Shown here: positions 34,501 to 45,889 of the stretch, in pieces
How the letters are laid out: every line of letters begins with the position of its first letter
Numbering within the stretch: the stretch's first letter is position 1
Assembly (NCBI GenBank): GCA_017893485.1
Contig: JACEHZ010000204.1
Span: 62,001 to 126,000, forward strand
DNA length: 64,000 bases
Source: Hemerocallis citrina
Taxonomy: Eukaryota > Streptophyta > Magnoliopsida > Asparagales > Asphodelaceae
Direction of reading: 5' to 3'
Position numbers and translations under genes: made by a program
Notes under the pieces: generated by a model
The model's database searches: none
What the model was told of the DNA's origin: nothing
What the model saw: the letters and a program-made list of their open reading frames with translations, nothing else

Positions 34501-37500
34501 ATATAGTTTTTCCTTTTATTCCTGACAAAGGTCTATTCTTTCAACGAAATCATTTTTATTTTGACTGAATTGCAGGAAGAGAAAAGAACAATAAATAGCA
34601 ATAGATATAACTAGGCGAAGGAACCATTATCTACCGTATTTATCCTTGCATTTTACATGATACTGATCTATGTATGTATAAGATGATCTTCCTACGAGCG
34701 CAGGGCTCACAATAAGGTTGGAAGATCCTCCATTGTGGTGACATCCCATGAGAGATTTGAACCATTCATCTTCTCTTACATGTCCAAATTAATCTAAAGA
34801 CGTGACATGAAGTGATGTTAAGTCTATTTTCTCTTGCTTCATATCATTTTTAAAATAAAGATATTTAAACTACACAGTTTTTCAACATTTAATTGCACAA
34901 GGGAAACAAAGTTCAAATGTCTTGATCTTGCATTCGTAAACTTTTTTTAGGCATGTAGAATGCACTAAACAGATCAGATTGTTCATAGGATTTCCTCACC
35001 ATGAACGTGAGCCCTAGTGGTGTGATAGCAAAAAACTCTTCCCCTTTAGTAGATAGCAAAAGGACCCTTCCTCTCTCACTTGGTTTCATAAGGACCCTCT
35101 CTCAATTAGTCACCTTTATAAGTTTATTATTATTTTTTTAATTTAAAAAGACGATTGTGTTCTCTCCGCCATTTTTCTCCCTTTCCTGTGCGCTCTCTCT
35201 TCCTGTCCAATTTCTCTCTTCAGGGTGAAAAAGAAATCTCATGGAGACAGTGAGATTAGTTAAGTAGTATAACCAATCAAATAGTTGACCTTATTATTGT
35301 AGTACTGTGGGTCACCTCAAGGATGCTTTCTTACTTGTGAGCACCATGCCATCATTTTTAGCTATACTAATATTATCTCATTACAGTGATTACACCCTTT
35401 GTTATAAAAGGCCAAGTTCGTTGGCATCGAACATACGTAATGGGGAAAAAACCTGTATACCTCCATGGGCATATCATATCATATGCAATGATAGAGAGGC
35501 AATTAGTTCCTTTTAGCACCCTATTAATCTCATTGAAATTTGGAGTGATCATAGGAGGGAGCACATACACGAAGACGAAGGAGATCTAATGGCCTTTTCC
35601 ATAGGCATATGATACGGTGTAGTCGAAGGCGCGAGGCGTAGACACCTAGACTATTTGCACCTCATTCTTGCAAGGCGCACTAAGGCACACTGAGGTGCGA
35701 GCCCCAGTCTTCAGAATGTGAAAGGTCATGAGTTCAAGTTATGCTCATCATTTTTTGTAGGAGCATTCTTCCAATGATTAAGGAAAATATATAATTACTG
35801 CACATAATATATAGTATATGGAAAAATGACCTTATAATATATGAGAATTTTTTTTTGTTTAGATTGATTATTATCGATTGATCACCTAATGGGCGATCCA
35901 TATTATCATGATATATAATCTTATTTATAAATGTTAAAACCTCCAAAAAGTAATAGCGTGCTTCGGTTAGCGAGGCTCGCGCTTCAAATTGCGCCTTGAG
36001 CTTCAGGCTTGTTACAGGGTAGTGAAGTTGCTTTGCGCCTTTCGCCTTTGATTACACTGATATGATATCATATGCTCGTGTTAGCATATAATATAGGGTT
36101 TTCTTTTTCATTTTGTACACGTGCATGGAGAGTGTTCTAATGAGTTTCAATTTTGTTTGTTTGGCTACGAATGTGTGGGGGTGCTTTACAAAATAACCAA
36201 CAACAACATGGGAAAGTTAGGGAGATGGGTCTAGATTAGTTGTCTTTGTATTGAGAAAGAGAGAGAGAGAGAGAGTAGTTTTTAAAACTAGCTAGAAGTG
36301 AGGTTGGGGTGATTTACAGAATGACCAATGGTAAAATAGAGAGAAGGTGAGATTTACCCAAATTAATTTCATTTTATTTAGCGATCCGTGTATAAGTGAG
36401 GGAGGGGGTCTTTTACATTGACCAACATAATGACCAACAACAACATCGAAAAGCTAGGGAGATGGGTCTAGATCAATTGGATTTTTATTTAGAGAGAGAT
36501 TATTTTTTCTAAATAGCTACAAGTGACGGTGGGGTGCTTTACAAAATGACCAACTAGCAGGAAAGAGGGTGAGAATGTAACATACTAATTGGATTTTATT
36601 TATCTATCAGTGAGGGAGGGATCCTTTACAATTGACTTACAATGTCACTGTATTGATTCTATCAATACATTATGCTTACATTTGTATGTACATACACGGT
36701 CTCCTAGGTAGACTCTTACAATATCACTGTAGTTATATATCGCTTCTACCCGCACATATGTACGAGTACGAGTACGAGTCTCCGTAGGCAGCCTCTTACA
36801 ATGTCACTGTATTTCCCTTGTACTAATACATAACATACTTTCAACTTTGGAGGATTTGAACTGAGAGGCTCATGGTCGAACTCCCTATATGTCTCCCCTC
36901 TATCGATGATGATTGGGCTTTTTTAGATGTTAGTTCCTTTGCTGCTGTTGTTGTTGTTGTCCCTATTGGTCCCATGGTGCATGTTGTTCGCAGATATAGT
37001 TTTACTTGATGAGACTAGAAAAGACATACTTTCTAAATTAGAGAGATGGAGAAGCATTTGAACCAAGAGATCTCGAATTAGTCTGACTAAGACCGAGTGA
37101 TGTATTGTAAGCGAATTAGTATGACTAAGACCGAGTGATGTATTGTAAGTTTAGTAGAACGAGGAGAGTTAATGAACCTGTAGTTTGTGTTGAGGTCCAC
37201 AAATTACCTAGGAATAACCACTTATGTTATTTAGGATTGAGCATTCATCAGGATGGGGAGGTCAAGGGGATGTTTCACCTAGAATTTAAACGGCTTGGTT
37301 AAAAATGGCGAAATGCATTCAAAGTATTACATAATTGGAGGATACCTTTGAAATTAAAGGAGAATTTAGAGGATTGCTATATGACCAACTATGCTTTATG
37401 GATCACAGTGTTGCACGGTTAAGAAATCAGCCCAAACAAACTTAAAAAATTGATAGGATGGAAGTTAGCGGAGCATAAAAGGCTCTAAATAGACTTGGGT

Positions 37501-38771
37501 TGAACTTATTAACATGGATTTGGAATGTGCTAATTTGACAAAGGGGGTGGCCCACAATAGAGTGGGGGTGAAGAAGGATTCATGTAGCCCAAAAAAATTG
37601 GGATAAAGTCTTTGTTGTTGTCCCTTTTGGAATATATTTCCAAACCAGCCCCGAAAGGACGTTATTTGCTATTAGGCCCTTAATTTAGCTCCGTAAAACT
37701 AAATAGGACCCTTGTCATGATTTCGTCCGAATTTACTTAAAGTATGGTTAATAGGCTAACCACATTTCTCAAAAGACCAAAGTATAGTGTTCTCTTCTTG
37801 TATTCCAACAAAACCCATTCAAACCCTAACCTTCCTCCACATCAGCACTATTCTATTCAAGAAAAAAGAGAAAAAAAAGTCTTCACTTTCATTTTCCATC
37901 TTTACTACCTCCCATTTTCCTCATTTTGAAATCACTTAAATTCCCAAACCCACCAACTCATTCACATTTCCCGCTAATTTTAACACATTATTTCTAATTA
38001 ATCCATATGCCCCCCCTCCCTCCCTCTCTCTCAATCTTCGAGGTATCATGGAGGGCCTAAAAAATGAGATGTTAAATAAGGCCTTAGGGGATCACATCCC
38101 TATATATACAAACCCCCTATGAAAAATCCGAATTCTTCATCTGGTTCAACATGCCTAAGATAGTCTAAGAGTCTAAGCAGTTAAAATCCTCGATTACGCC
38201 CGATTAATCACCGATTAATTGCTAATCGGAGGCTAAGCGATTATTTTTTTAGCGATTTATAATATTTCAATAGTTAACAATTAATCGGGTATAATCGTCC
38301 GATTAGCAGTTAATCGGCCGATTTTAAGCGGCCGATTAACCGATTAAATCTTCTCCTCTAATTTTCATGCTCGTTTGCATTATTTGGTCTCAATCCTATC
38401 CAAATTCAAATCCAAATCCAAAATTTAAATCCCTTCCGGTCCTCGCGCAAGCCCAAACCCGACATATCGCTGCTCTCTTCTTCCTCGCACAAACCCAAAT
38501 TCAAACTGATTCTATTCTTCTTCCTCGAACAAACCCAAACTCGACCCACCGTCGCATACTTGACCCGGCCTGCATCTGCAACACCTCCTTCTGCTGCTTG
38601 TGCTGCTCCCTGATTAAGTCTGTTTGATGAAATCGATCAGCAAACCCGAACCGATCCACATTCAGAATCCAAACTCAGCTCAAACCAAGTATTCTCTTTT
38701 TTTTTCTCTATAACTATATGTTCCTATTTGATAATCTCACAATAGTTTTATGTTAGGATTTAGGGTAATGA

Positions 38772-38833
<62 letters not shown>

Positions 38834-39717
38834 CATTTTTCCGATTTAATCCCCGATTATTTTCCGATTAACCGATTAATCACTAATCGCTTCTAGACCG
38901 ATTAGTTCCAAAAACCGATTTTAACTGCCTAGCTAAGAGTGTAAAATCAAGTTATTTAACCTTCATTTCCTCATTCATCATGTTGTTAGAAAAATAAAGA
39001 ATTTTTAGCCATATAATTGTCACTTTGTAAAACATATACAAATGAACTTCAAATAACTTAATTTTTTATACCCTTAGGCTATCTAAAGACATGTAGAAAA
39101 AGATGAACGGAACAGTTTTTTTATGGGGGGTTGACATATGAGGCCTGAAAATAAGGAGTGAGGTAGGGCCTTAGGGGATCACCTTATATATATATATATA
39201 CTAGATTTGCCCGTGGGCACGTGCCTACGGCACAGCTTCGGAACGATACAACATATGAAAGTACTCTTGTAAACAGTAAAATAACAATTATGTAGCTCAA
39301 GTTTGAATAGTAAAACAATAATTAGTTGTAAATAAAAGTTCATGTTTCCATTAGTATCTGTTGAAAAATAATTATAAATGAGGGTGTAAAATCCAACTTC
39401 TTAGAACTTTGAGTGTGGAAAATGATGAAATTTAACTGTTGATGAGATATTTGCTATTTTCAATATAACATGAGCAATAAAAAATTTGAAAATTTACAAT
39501 CCTGAAATCTGAAAATATAAATTTCTGAGTAAATAGATAGAGAATGAGAGAGAGAGAGAGAGAGAAATAAATAAATAAATGAGTTGTTTTGGGGGGATTT
39601 GAATTTGAGTTTTGGGGGAGAACTTTTGGGCGGGAATATATGTTTTGTGAGGTTAGATCTGGACCATTGATTTCAACCCTATTAAAGGAGAGCCACTTGA
39701 TAGCTTTCTTTGTGTTT

Positions 39718-39799
<82 letters not shown>

Positions 39800-41686
39800 T
39801 CGGTTGCACACTACTTTGGTGAGCACTCAGTGAGCACTCACGAACTAGAGACCCTATGAAAAATCCGAACCGCTCATATCGTTCTATATGTCTTAGATAG
39901 CCTAACAATAAAAAAATCTAGTAATTTGAAGTTCATTTGCCCATGATTTACATCATCACAAAATTGTATGGCTGAAAATTCTAACAGCTTTGATGGATGG
40001 GCAAATGAACTTCAAATTACTTGATTTTTTATTGTTAGGCTATCTAAGGCATATAGAACAATATGAGCGGTTCGGATTTTTCATAGGGTCTCTAGTTCGT
40101 GAGTGCTCACCAAAAGTAGTGTGCAACCGAAGGGGACTCTCTCTCTCTATATATATATATCCAATTTTCCATAATATATATTTTATCTTCTGTTGGATAA
40201 AGAGCATGTCCAAATTTTTTTCTTCTTTTCAATGGGCTACATTGTAGCCTGCTCTCGAAGCTCTCGAACCTGGACCTCCCTTTACCCATCCCAACCCATT
40301 ACCAATTTTGGTATTCCTATTTATTAATATCTTCAAAAAAAATTTGGTAAAATTAAGTTCTTCATATTTTTTTAGTGAAGTTAATATCTTCATACTTAAT
40401 ATTTATTTTCTGAATACAATTGCTGTCACTTGATAATCTAAATTCATATTCAGTTTCTCATATTAGGTTTAACCATTCCAGTTCAATATCATTGAAAAGC
40501 TATGAAGCATTGAACGGGTACGGGTACCGACATGGATATGGGTACTTTCATCGGCTCTTGTCACACCAGTCTATTGTGAATTTGAGTTTTGAACCTAAAT
40601 CTTGCAAAAGTTCTACATGAGGCCTCAATTGCCTGTCCAATGCGATTACTTACTTCGTCTTGGCAGGATTTAAAACCCTTGCTATGTGAAGTCGGAAGGG
40701 GTAGCCCCTTTCTATGTATAAAATTGTCCATAGACGTTCTATTCAGAAACTTCATTCATTGCTATTTGCTTTGAATTGACATTCTCTTAGGATTAAAAAT
40801 TGTGAATGATTTCTATACCCTGCAATCATAGTTCACTGATTGGTACTATGTTTGCTGATTACTTCTGGAAAGATATTAATTACTTGGGAAGTCTATGTAC
40901 CAATCTAACTTATGCTAATTTTTTTAGGTCAGCCACATAGGTCATTTTCCTTTCAGCTCAATTAAAGTAAATATCCGATTTACCGTAACATGTATCATAT
41001 CTTTCGACTTCCTCAATCCAAGTTTGTTTTGGTTTCCCCCTAGTTTTTGCTACATTGATACAAGTCTAGAATCACACTCAGTCGGTTTACACCTAACCCA
41101 TCTCAATCGTAATTGGCACCTTATTGGTCTCTCCCGTGTATGGTATCTACTGTGTACACCTAATCTATCTCAATCAGTTCCCCCTCATTTAGTGTGAAGA
41201 AATTATATAATATGAGACATATAGACATTTAAGAACTCATCACTAAAAATCCCCGAATATTGTAATGTTGCTGACTGATTACCGATCTACTCTTTTGAGC
41301 AGGGGACGGCAGATGAAGTTGTCGATTTCTCCCACGGAAAGCAGCTTTGGGAGCTTAGTAAAGAAAAGTATGAACCGTTATGGCTAAAGAACGGGGGCCA
41401 TTGCAACCTCGAGCTCTACCCTGAGTTCATAAAACATGTGAAAAAATTTGTACTCGCCGTCAATATGAGAATGACAGCAAAAATTAGTTCAAATAATGGC
41501 GAACAGATTGAAAGTAAAACTTCAGAAAAATTACCGGAGAACACCACCGTTGACTGCCCAGAAAATTCGAGGAAGAGTTTAGACAGCCGAATTGGAAACC
41601 CGAAGAAAGCAGAGCGTCCTGAGAAGTCTCGAATGAGCACTGACCAACCTGACAAGTACAGGAGGAGGAAAGGCGCGATATGGTGA
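31591..41686 (+). CDS. ABHD17-like alpha/beta hydrolase, five exons, 347 aa
   Basis: Exons are 31591-31928, 33051-33087, 33183-33419, 33502-33549 and 41303-41686. All have GT-AG introns and the phases join cleanly to 347 codons. The protein starts [20 protein letters not shown], the usual plant start. It has the strand/turn blocks [12 protein letters not shown] and [12 protein letters not shown], and the nucleophile elbow LYGQSVGSG with Ser159. The acid is Asp224 in HGTADEV (split by intron 4), and His253 lies in [13 protein letters not shown]. Relatives in animals remove palmitate from proteins at membranes; the plant role is less certain. A basic Ser/Lys-rich tail of about 60 residues (RKSLDSR type) follows the fold, as in other plant members. 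All key residues are present, so it is probably functional. Confidence 0.93.
31929..33050 (+). other. Intron 1 of the hydrolase gene
   Basis: A 1.12 kb intron from GTAATT to 'tttatgcag'. It splits a Gly codon (GG|G) before YDYSGYG. It is AT-rich, with no other feature recognised. Confidence 0.85.
33721..33952 (+). repeat. Recent 116 bp tandem duplication in intron 4
   Basis: The block starting 'tattttttcataggagaatt' at 33721 is repeated from 33837, with only a few differences ('attactgaatt' against 'attgctgaatt', and one A lost in 'acaaaatgc'). Confidence 0.9.
35624..36053. mobile_element. Candidate MITE with GGCGC-rich inverted ends
   Basis: The left end has 'gaaggcgcgaggcg' and the right end has 'tgcgcctttcgcctttg', which are roughly inverse. 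The interior is AT-rich. The ends are imperfect and I could not identify a target duplication. Confidence 0.3.
36174..36640 (+). repeat. Degenerate tandem repeat, period about 110-130 bp
   Basis: The phrase 'ggggtgctttacaaaatgacc' and variants recur near 36174, 36301, 36412 and 36530. 'gctagggagatgggtctaga' is shared by the first and third copies. Confidence 0.6.
36971..37625 (+). pseudogene. LINE reverse transcriptase 3' fragment
   Basis: Conceptual translation follows the C-terminal part of a plant LINE reverse transcriptase. '[16 protein letters not shown]' retains the FADD active-site region, with one Asp lost. It is followed by KLERWRS, '[13 protein letters not shown]'-like, [19 protein letters not shown] and finally WDKVF before a GTTGTTGTT tail. 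Several stops and small gaps interrupt it. The tail of TTG repeats is typical of a LINE 3' end. It lies in intron 4 of the hydrolase gene, in the same orientation, and is clearly dead. Confidence 0.8.
38045..39190. mobile_element. MITE-like repeat interrupted by a hAT-like element
   Basis: Both edges carry 'aggccttaggggatcac' followed by a TATATATAC-like run, as direct repeats (near 38082 and 39167). Inside, 'cctatgaaaaatccgaa' and 'taggctatctaaa(g)aca' resemble the foldback MITE at 39791. The hAT-like element at 38173-38932 splits it. The structure was one older repeat before that insertion. Confidence 0.5.
38173..38932. mobile_element. hAT-like element (760 bp) with perfect 8 bp duplication
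   Basis: The ends are CTAAGCAGTTAAAATC and the inverse GATTTTAACTGCCTAG (15 of 16 match). They are flanked by CTAAGAGT on both sides (38165-38172 and 38933-38940). Both subterminal regions are rich in 'accgattaatcg' motifs. It contains a long (TA)n run (about 38772-38832) and no transposase. An open frame at 38367-38627 is low-complexity and not credited. Confidence 0.85.
39201..39750 (-). mobile_element. Non-autonomous Helitron, minus strand (about 550 bp)
   Basis: Read on the minus strand, it begins TCTATATA (expanded by a TA microsatellite), continues with AAAACACAAAG and the CTATCAAGTGGCTC block, and ends 'gcccacgggcaaatCTAG' before T. A GTGCC-GTA-GGCAC hairpin precedes the end. Its interior matches the Helitron at 50156-50736 closely (for example 'taatggaaacatgaactttt'). 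Confidence 0.85.
39751..39790 (+). repeat. (GA)n microsatellite between Helitron and MITE
   Basis: A GA run follows the TA run of the Helitron 5' end and leads into the MITE. The same TA-then-GA order precedes the second copy of this MITE at 53446-53523. Confidence 0.9.
39791..40139. mobile_element. Foldback MITE, copy 1 (349 bp)
   Basis: Nearly the whole element is a pair of inverted arms: 'cttcggttgcacactacttt' at the left returns inverted at the right. 'tgggcaaatgaacttcaaat' near the centre has its inverse at about 39920-39950. The end block CCTTCGGTTGC matches the end of the Mutator-like element at 25929. It has no coding. Confidence 0.8.
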
Positions 41687-42220
41687 CAATCATTGAAAGA
41701 GCTATCATAATATTTATTATGGTTCAAATAGCTGGGATTCCTGTAGTTATGTACTGCATCTCCTTGTATCATTGTGGAGTTAGGGTTGTAACATAACGAG
41801 AGGAAGCAAGAATTTGTGTTCATATTGAAACATCTTTGTTTCATCAAATGCTTACTGTGTGTTGTATTTTAAAGGACTGTCTTGTAAACACGAGGTAATG
41901 CTCTTCTCCATATACTTCCTGTGACAAAATATGTGGTACCTTGCTGGTACTGGGTGGCCGTGCTTGCATGGGAGGAAGATTGACATATGGGCCTATTTGA
42001 GCTGCACAACTCATGGGGATCACATGTACGTGGCTGACCTTTGTATGTTATGTGAAAGACGCTGTTTCAATTTCTAGCGTAATCCAGTTATGTGGGACTC
42101 AGTAATGATCTGTGTAATAGGGAGTGTAAGGGAGCAGAGGAATGTCTGAATCTCCATCATTATTATAAATGATACCTGTACAACTTTGACATATAAATTG
42201 ATTCATCTTATTCTGTGGTT
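41687..42220 (+). other. 3' untranslated region of the hydrolase gene (approximate)
   Basis: The sequence after the TGA at 41684-41686 is AT-rich. Several plausible poly(A) contexts occur ('attattataaatgatacc' near 42160). The exact cleavage site cannot be fixed. Confidence 0.4.
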
Positions 42221-43561
42221 TGTAACTGCAATAACGAGGTTATGGATAATTCTGAACACTAGTTATACCAATTCGGTTGGACAAATGTAACTGAAATTTC
42301 AGGTTGGATATGAATCACATAGTTGGCACTGACTGACCCGTAGGTGTGCTACACATTTTTTTTATTGCATGAGATGTCGATACGCAAGGGTTTCTAGATT
42401 CTTTATGATGGGGAAAAACCTGCACATCTTGATAAGTATATCGTAGATGTCTTAAATGTTCTTTCTACTGTTTTGTAGTATCAGTTTCAAAATTGACTGG
42501 CTGTTGCCCTCATGCTGAAATTACCACTTCATCACTTGATAGCTCATCGCTGATCTCCTTAGATCATCCTTTAATGCACCTATTCAGAGAGTTGGAAAGT
42601 TACTATGTTCATCAACTTTTAATATGATGGTGCCAACGCGATGCAGCGTCTCAACTACTTGCTACTTGTTTCTTGTTTTTTAAATCGTCCTTCTGTTGCA
42701 GACTGCCAATCGGTTTTTGAGTTTTCATACGAGTATTGGATCAGATATGATATGACCTAAGACCCGATTAAAACACTCCGTCGCTTCGTGGAATTTAGAA
42801 ATAAATGCATTTCTACTTGGAGACTAGGTCTAAAGCATTGGACATTTTCCATGCAACAAGTGGTTCAATACTGGCAGATACGTTAGTTCACCAGCTTCTT
42901 TAGTGAGAAAACATAAATATAAAATGGTATATCAGCTAATAATAATTATCATATTGTGGATCCTTTCATATGAGAACAAGATGCACCAATTTGATATCCA
43001 AATGTTGTCATTGGATTTATTTGAAGAAATAGTCAGTGACATAAATAAATGGTTTGGGCAAATTTAGTTGCACGAGAGTTTGACTTCATTTTATGAGTCA
43101 TACACTCAATAAGATTATATGATTAGAAAATTTGTTTGATCATATATAAACTCAGTCTAAATCTACTCACCTTTGTCACCCAAATATAAACACGCTTTAT
43201 CTCTAAAAATATGTTGCATTTTAGTTTGCCGCACGAGTGGATGTTTAAACATTCAATGATTCTATTTTGGATGACCAAAAAATTCACTAGTAAAATAATG
43301 ACTAATACAATAATTAAAAAAAGAAAAGAAAAATATAATGACTAGTAGGATATATAGGATGGACTCCAAAAACTAGTTGAGGACAGGGGTTCGATGGGAT
43401 CAATGTTGAGAACTTGACTGTAGATTGAAGTGTTTTGTATTGAGGTGTAAGATGTTGTTATTTTATTTATTTTCTCGAATAACTTTTTTTGTCCTATGTC
43501 TTTGTAAATTGAAAGTTTTTTTTTCCTCCATTCTTTTCCAGCGGGAGTGCTTGCAATAGGG
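42221..43561. other. Intergenic, nothing recognised
   Basis: AT-rich sequence with only short open frames and no recognised protein or repeat end. Confidence 0.5.
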
Positions 43562-44011
43562 GGCATTTGGTACGTAAGAATGTGCAAGAGAATCTCATAT
43601 TCCTTCTTAAATGACCTTGCTACGTGGCAAACATAGTTTTGGAAGGAATGACAAGAGAATCAAAATTCTTTATTGGGAAGGATTTTCATTCCACCAAAAA
43701 ACTCTGGGATTTGAGGATTCTCATGGGATTTCCATAACAAATAATAAAATAATCAAAAAAATTAGAATAAAAAATATATTTCTCCCTAAAATCATGGGAT
43801 TTGAGCATTCTCATGTGAATTTCATAACCAACAACAAAAAAAAAAATCCTAAAAACTAGAATAAAAAATTACAATAATAAAAGATTACCGGGAATGTAAT
43901 TTACTATACTAAACATGATAATGCAACATTTCTAGAAATCTTTATTCCCATCCTCATATTTCTGGGAATCCTTTCATTCCCAGTAATTTTTCAATCCGTG
44001 TACCAAACGCC
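43562..44011. mobile_element. Candidate MITE with GGCRTTTGGTAC ends (450 bp)
   Basis: The ends are GGCATTTGGTAC and the inverse GTACCAAACGCC (11 of 12 match). The interior repeats 'tgggatttgaggattctcat'-like text twice (43705 and 43795). I could not settle a target duplication, so the superfamily is open. Confidence 0.5.
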
Positions 44012-45069
44012 ACATAATAGTTGCAATTATTCTGTTGTACCTGGAATTGAAGTTGCAATTAATTAGAGGTATTAAGAGGGGGACGGTATAGCCAACACTC
44101 AATCGATGCCCCACAAACATACTTCTTTTCATATGGAAATCAACTTGTAAAAAAGGATTTATTTTCCGAATGCACAAGGAGAAAAGTACAAGCTGCTTCT
44201 GCTGAAGATAGATGCAAGAGAGTTGACTGAGCTGGTTCAGACACGTATTATGAAGAGTGATTATTGCCTCAGTTAGAAAAAAATTATAGTTATCAGAGCA
44301 AAATAATTTAACAAACTTCGGTTGAAGCTATTAATAAAGATTTGAAAATCCTGAATTTTGACAGAGGAGGTAGTCCCTTCAACAGAATTATAAGTGGAAG
44401 AGAATGATCAAGTAGTTGTTCCCAAAAGCCTTATTGTTATTGCTTTTGAGGAAATTAAGCTTTATAGTTATGTTGTAGGCAGGCACAACTATATATGGTT
44501 GTAACTAAAACATTATCAGCAGTAAAAATATGGCAAGTTTAACTTGCAACCTTTTGTGATATATCGTACCTAATAATGGATTAAAGTTGCAATAACCTAG
44601 TTGCACTACCCTGTCGATCACAAGGCTAATTAAGCATCTTCTATTCGGCTCTTCCCAATCGAGACCTGTTATATTTTATTTCTGTTTTCTTTCAGTAATT
44701 AAGAATTTAATCATTCTATGGTTTTATTGTTGTTGTTGTTTTTGGTCTATGGCCAAAATTCAATTGACAATATTTTAATTTTAAGAATTTTAAGAATTTT
44801 AATATTTAAAAAAAATAAATTGCATATGCTAATATGATCTAGATATTAATTTGTTACTAGAATTTACGATTTTTTTTTCTTCCAATATCATTAGCTCACT
44901 CAAGAAAATAACCTCGAACATATATATATCAATTACCAGAGATTCAGTAGACAACCATTTACATGCATACCTCCTCAATAATTAAAATCTAAAACCAAAA
45001 AAAAAAAGAACATTACATAATACAATATTTTCTTTTTTCTTTTTTGCGCTAATTTTTTTTCTTATATAT
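44012..45069. other. Intergenic, nothing recognised
   Basis: AT-rich sequence. It includes the downstream flank of the minus-strand gene that ends at 45070. No domain or repeat end is seen. Confidence 0.5.
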
Positions 45070-45453
45070 TCACTCGGGAATACTAACCAGCACCGGCCTC
45101 CACCTCCGCCTCCGCATCATCACCATCCTGTACGGAAATCCAACCCCTCCGAACCTTCGCCTATGCCAAACCTGACCAGCAACCAACGGTCGGAACTCTC
45201 TTCCAAACTCGGATGTCGATTCTCCATCTAGCTGTGGAGGCGACGACACTGAATGATGAGTATCCCTCGGCATTAATATCCATGCCCGCCTTTTATCCTC
45301 CGGTGCCCGGGTTGGCGATTGGTCGAACAGATGCCGGAGGGTTTGACTGCGACGAGATGGAGGGGGCTTACTGTTAGAGGTGGGGTTTGTTGAGGGGGTT
45401 TTAGCACTGATGCATTGGACTGCTAGGACCTTGAACTTTTGCAATGCAGGCAT
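45070..45453 (-). CDS. Small basic plant protein, 127 aa, unknown function
   Basis: This is a single-exon frame from ATG 45453 to a stop at 45070, GC-rich against AT-rich flanks, as real coding often is. It starts MPALQKFKVLAVQC and ends MRRRRWRPVLVSIPE, with Ser/Pro/Arg-rich sequence between. I recall a family of short plant proteins beginning with 'LQKFK' and finishing 'WRPVLV-IPE', but I cannot name a function. A TATAAAA box lies on the minus strand at 45500-45494, about 41 bases before the ATG. There is no signal peptide or membrane segment. Rated probable because of the codon-like composition, the promoter box and recognisable ends. Confidence 0.6.
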   Translation of the reverse strand: MPALQKFKVLAVQCISAKTPSTNPTSNSKPPPSRRSQTLRHLFDQSPTRAPEDKRRAWILMPRDTHHSVSSPPQLDGESTSEFGREFRPLVAGQVWHRRRFGGVGFPYRMVMMRRRRWRPVLVSIPE

Positions 45454-45493
45454 TTTGTGAGGGTTATGGAATTGCTTCTGATAAATGAAGGGG

Positions 45494-45500
45494 TTTTATA
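45494..45500 (-). promoter_or_regulatory. TATA box of the 127 aa gene
   Basis: TATAAAA on the minus strand inside 'ccatataaaacccc'. The distance to the ATG (about 41 bases) implies a very short leader. Confidence 0.5.
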
Positions 45501-45889
45501 TGGAAGAAGCAGTGTGTTTGGAATTTTGGCATCGCGGAAGTTAGAGTGAGGGGGCGACAATCGATCACAACAAACAATCAAACAAATGTAAACTACACCA
45601 AACACAAAAATATACCATTTGTTATGGTTCGGCAAAAATACTCTCAAACCGAGATATTATTTAACTAAAGACGTTATGAAGTTACAATACTCTCACCAAA
45701 AATGTATCTCTCTCAAACATCACTAGAAGATATTACAATATAAAACTTTCATCTAAAGTAGTACCTCCCATAGAGGTCGTTAAAATTATTTATAGAAATC
45801 TAGAAATTTTTTTGTTGCATTCTCAATATTTTTCTTCTTCTAATAATTCGAAGGCTAAACTTGAATTCTAAATAGCTAGTAATTTACAC

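Larger units (their letters stand above)
33550..41302 (+). other. Intron 4 of the hydrolase gene (7.75 kb), TE-rich
   Basis: It runs from GTGAGTATCC to 'cttttgagcag', far longer than the other introns (82-1122 bp). It contains a 116 bp tandem duplication (33721-33952), degenerate repeats at 36170-36640, a LINE fragment, a hAT-like element nested in another repeat, a minus-strand Helitron and a foldback MITE. The exons on either side join in frame across the HG|TAD motif, so splicing over the insertions is required for function. Confidence 0.85.

Noticed and set aside
41416..41847. 143-codon minus-strand frame
   Set aside because: It is opposite the last hydrolase exon and 3' UTR, with no independent support.
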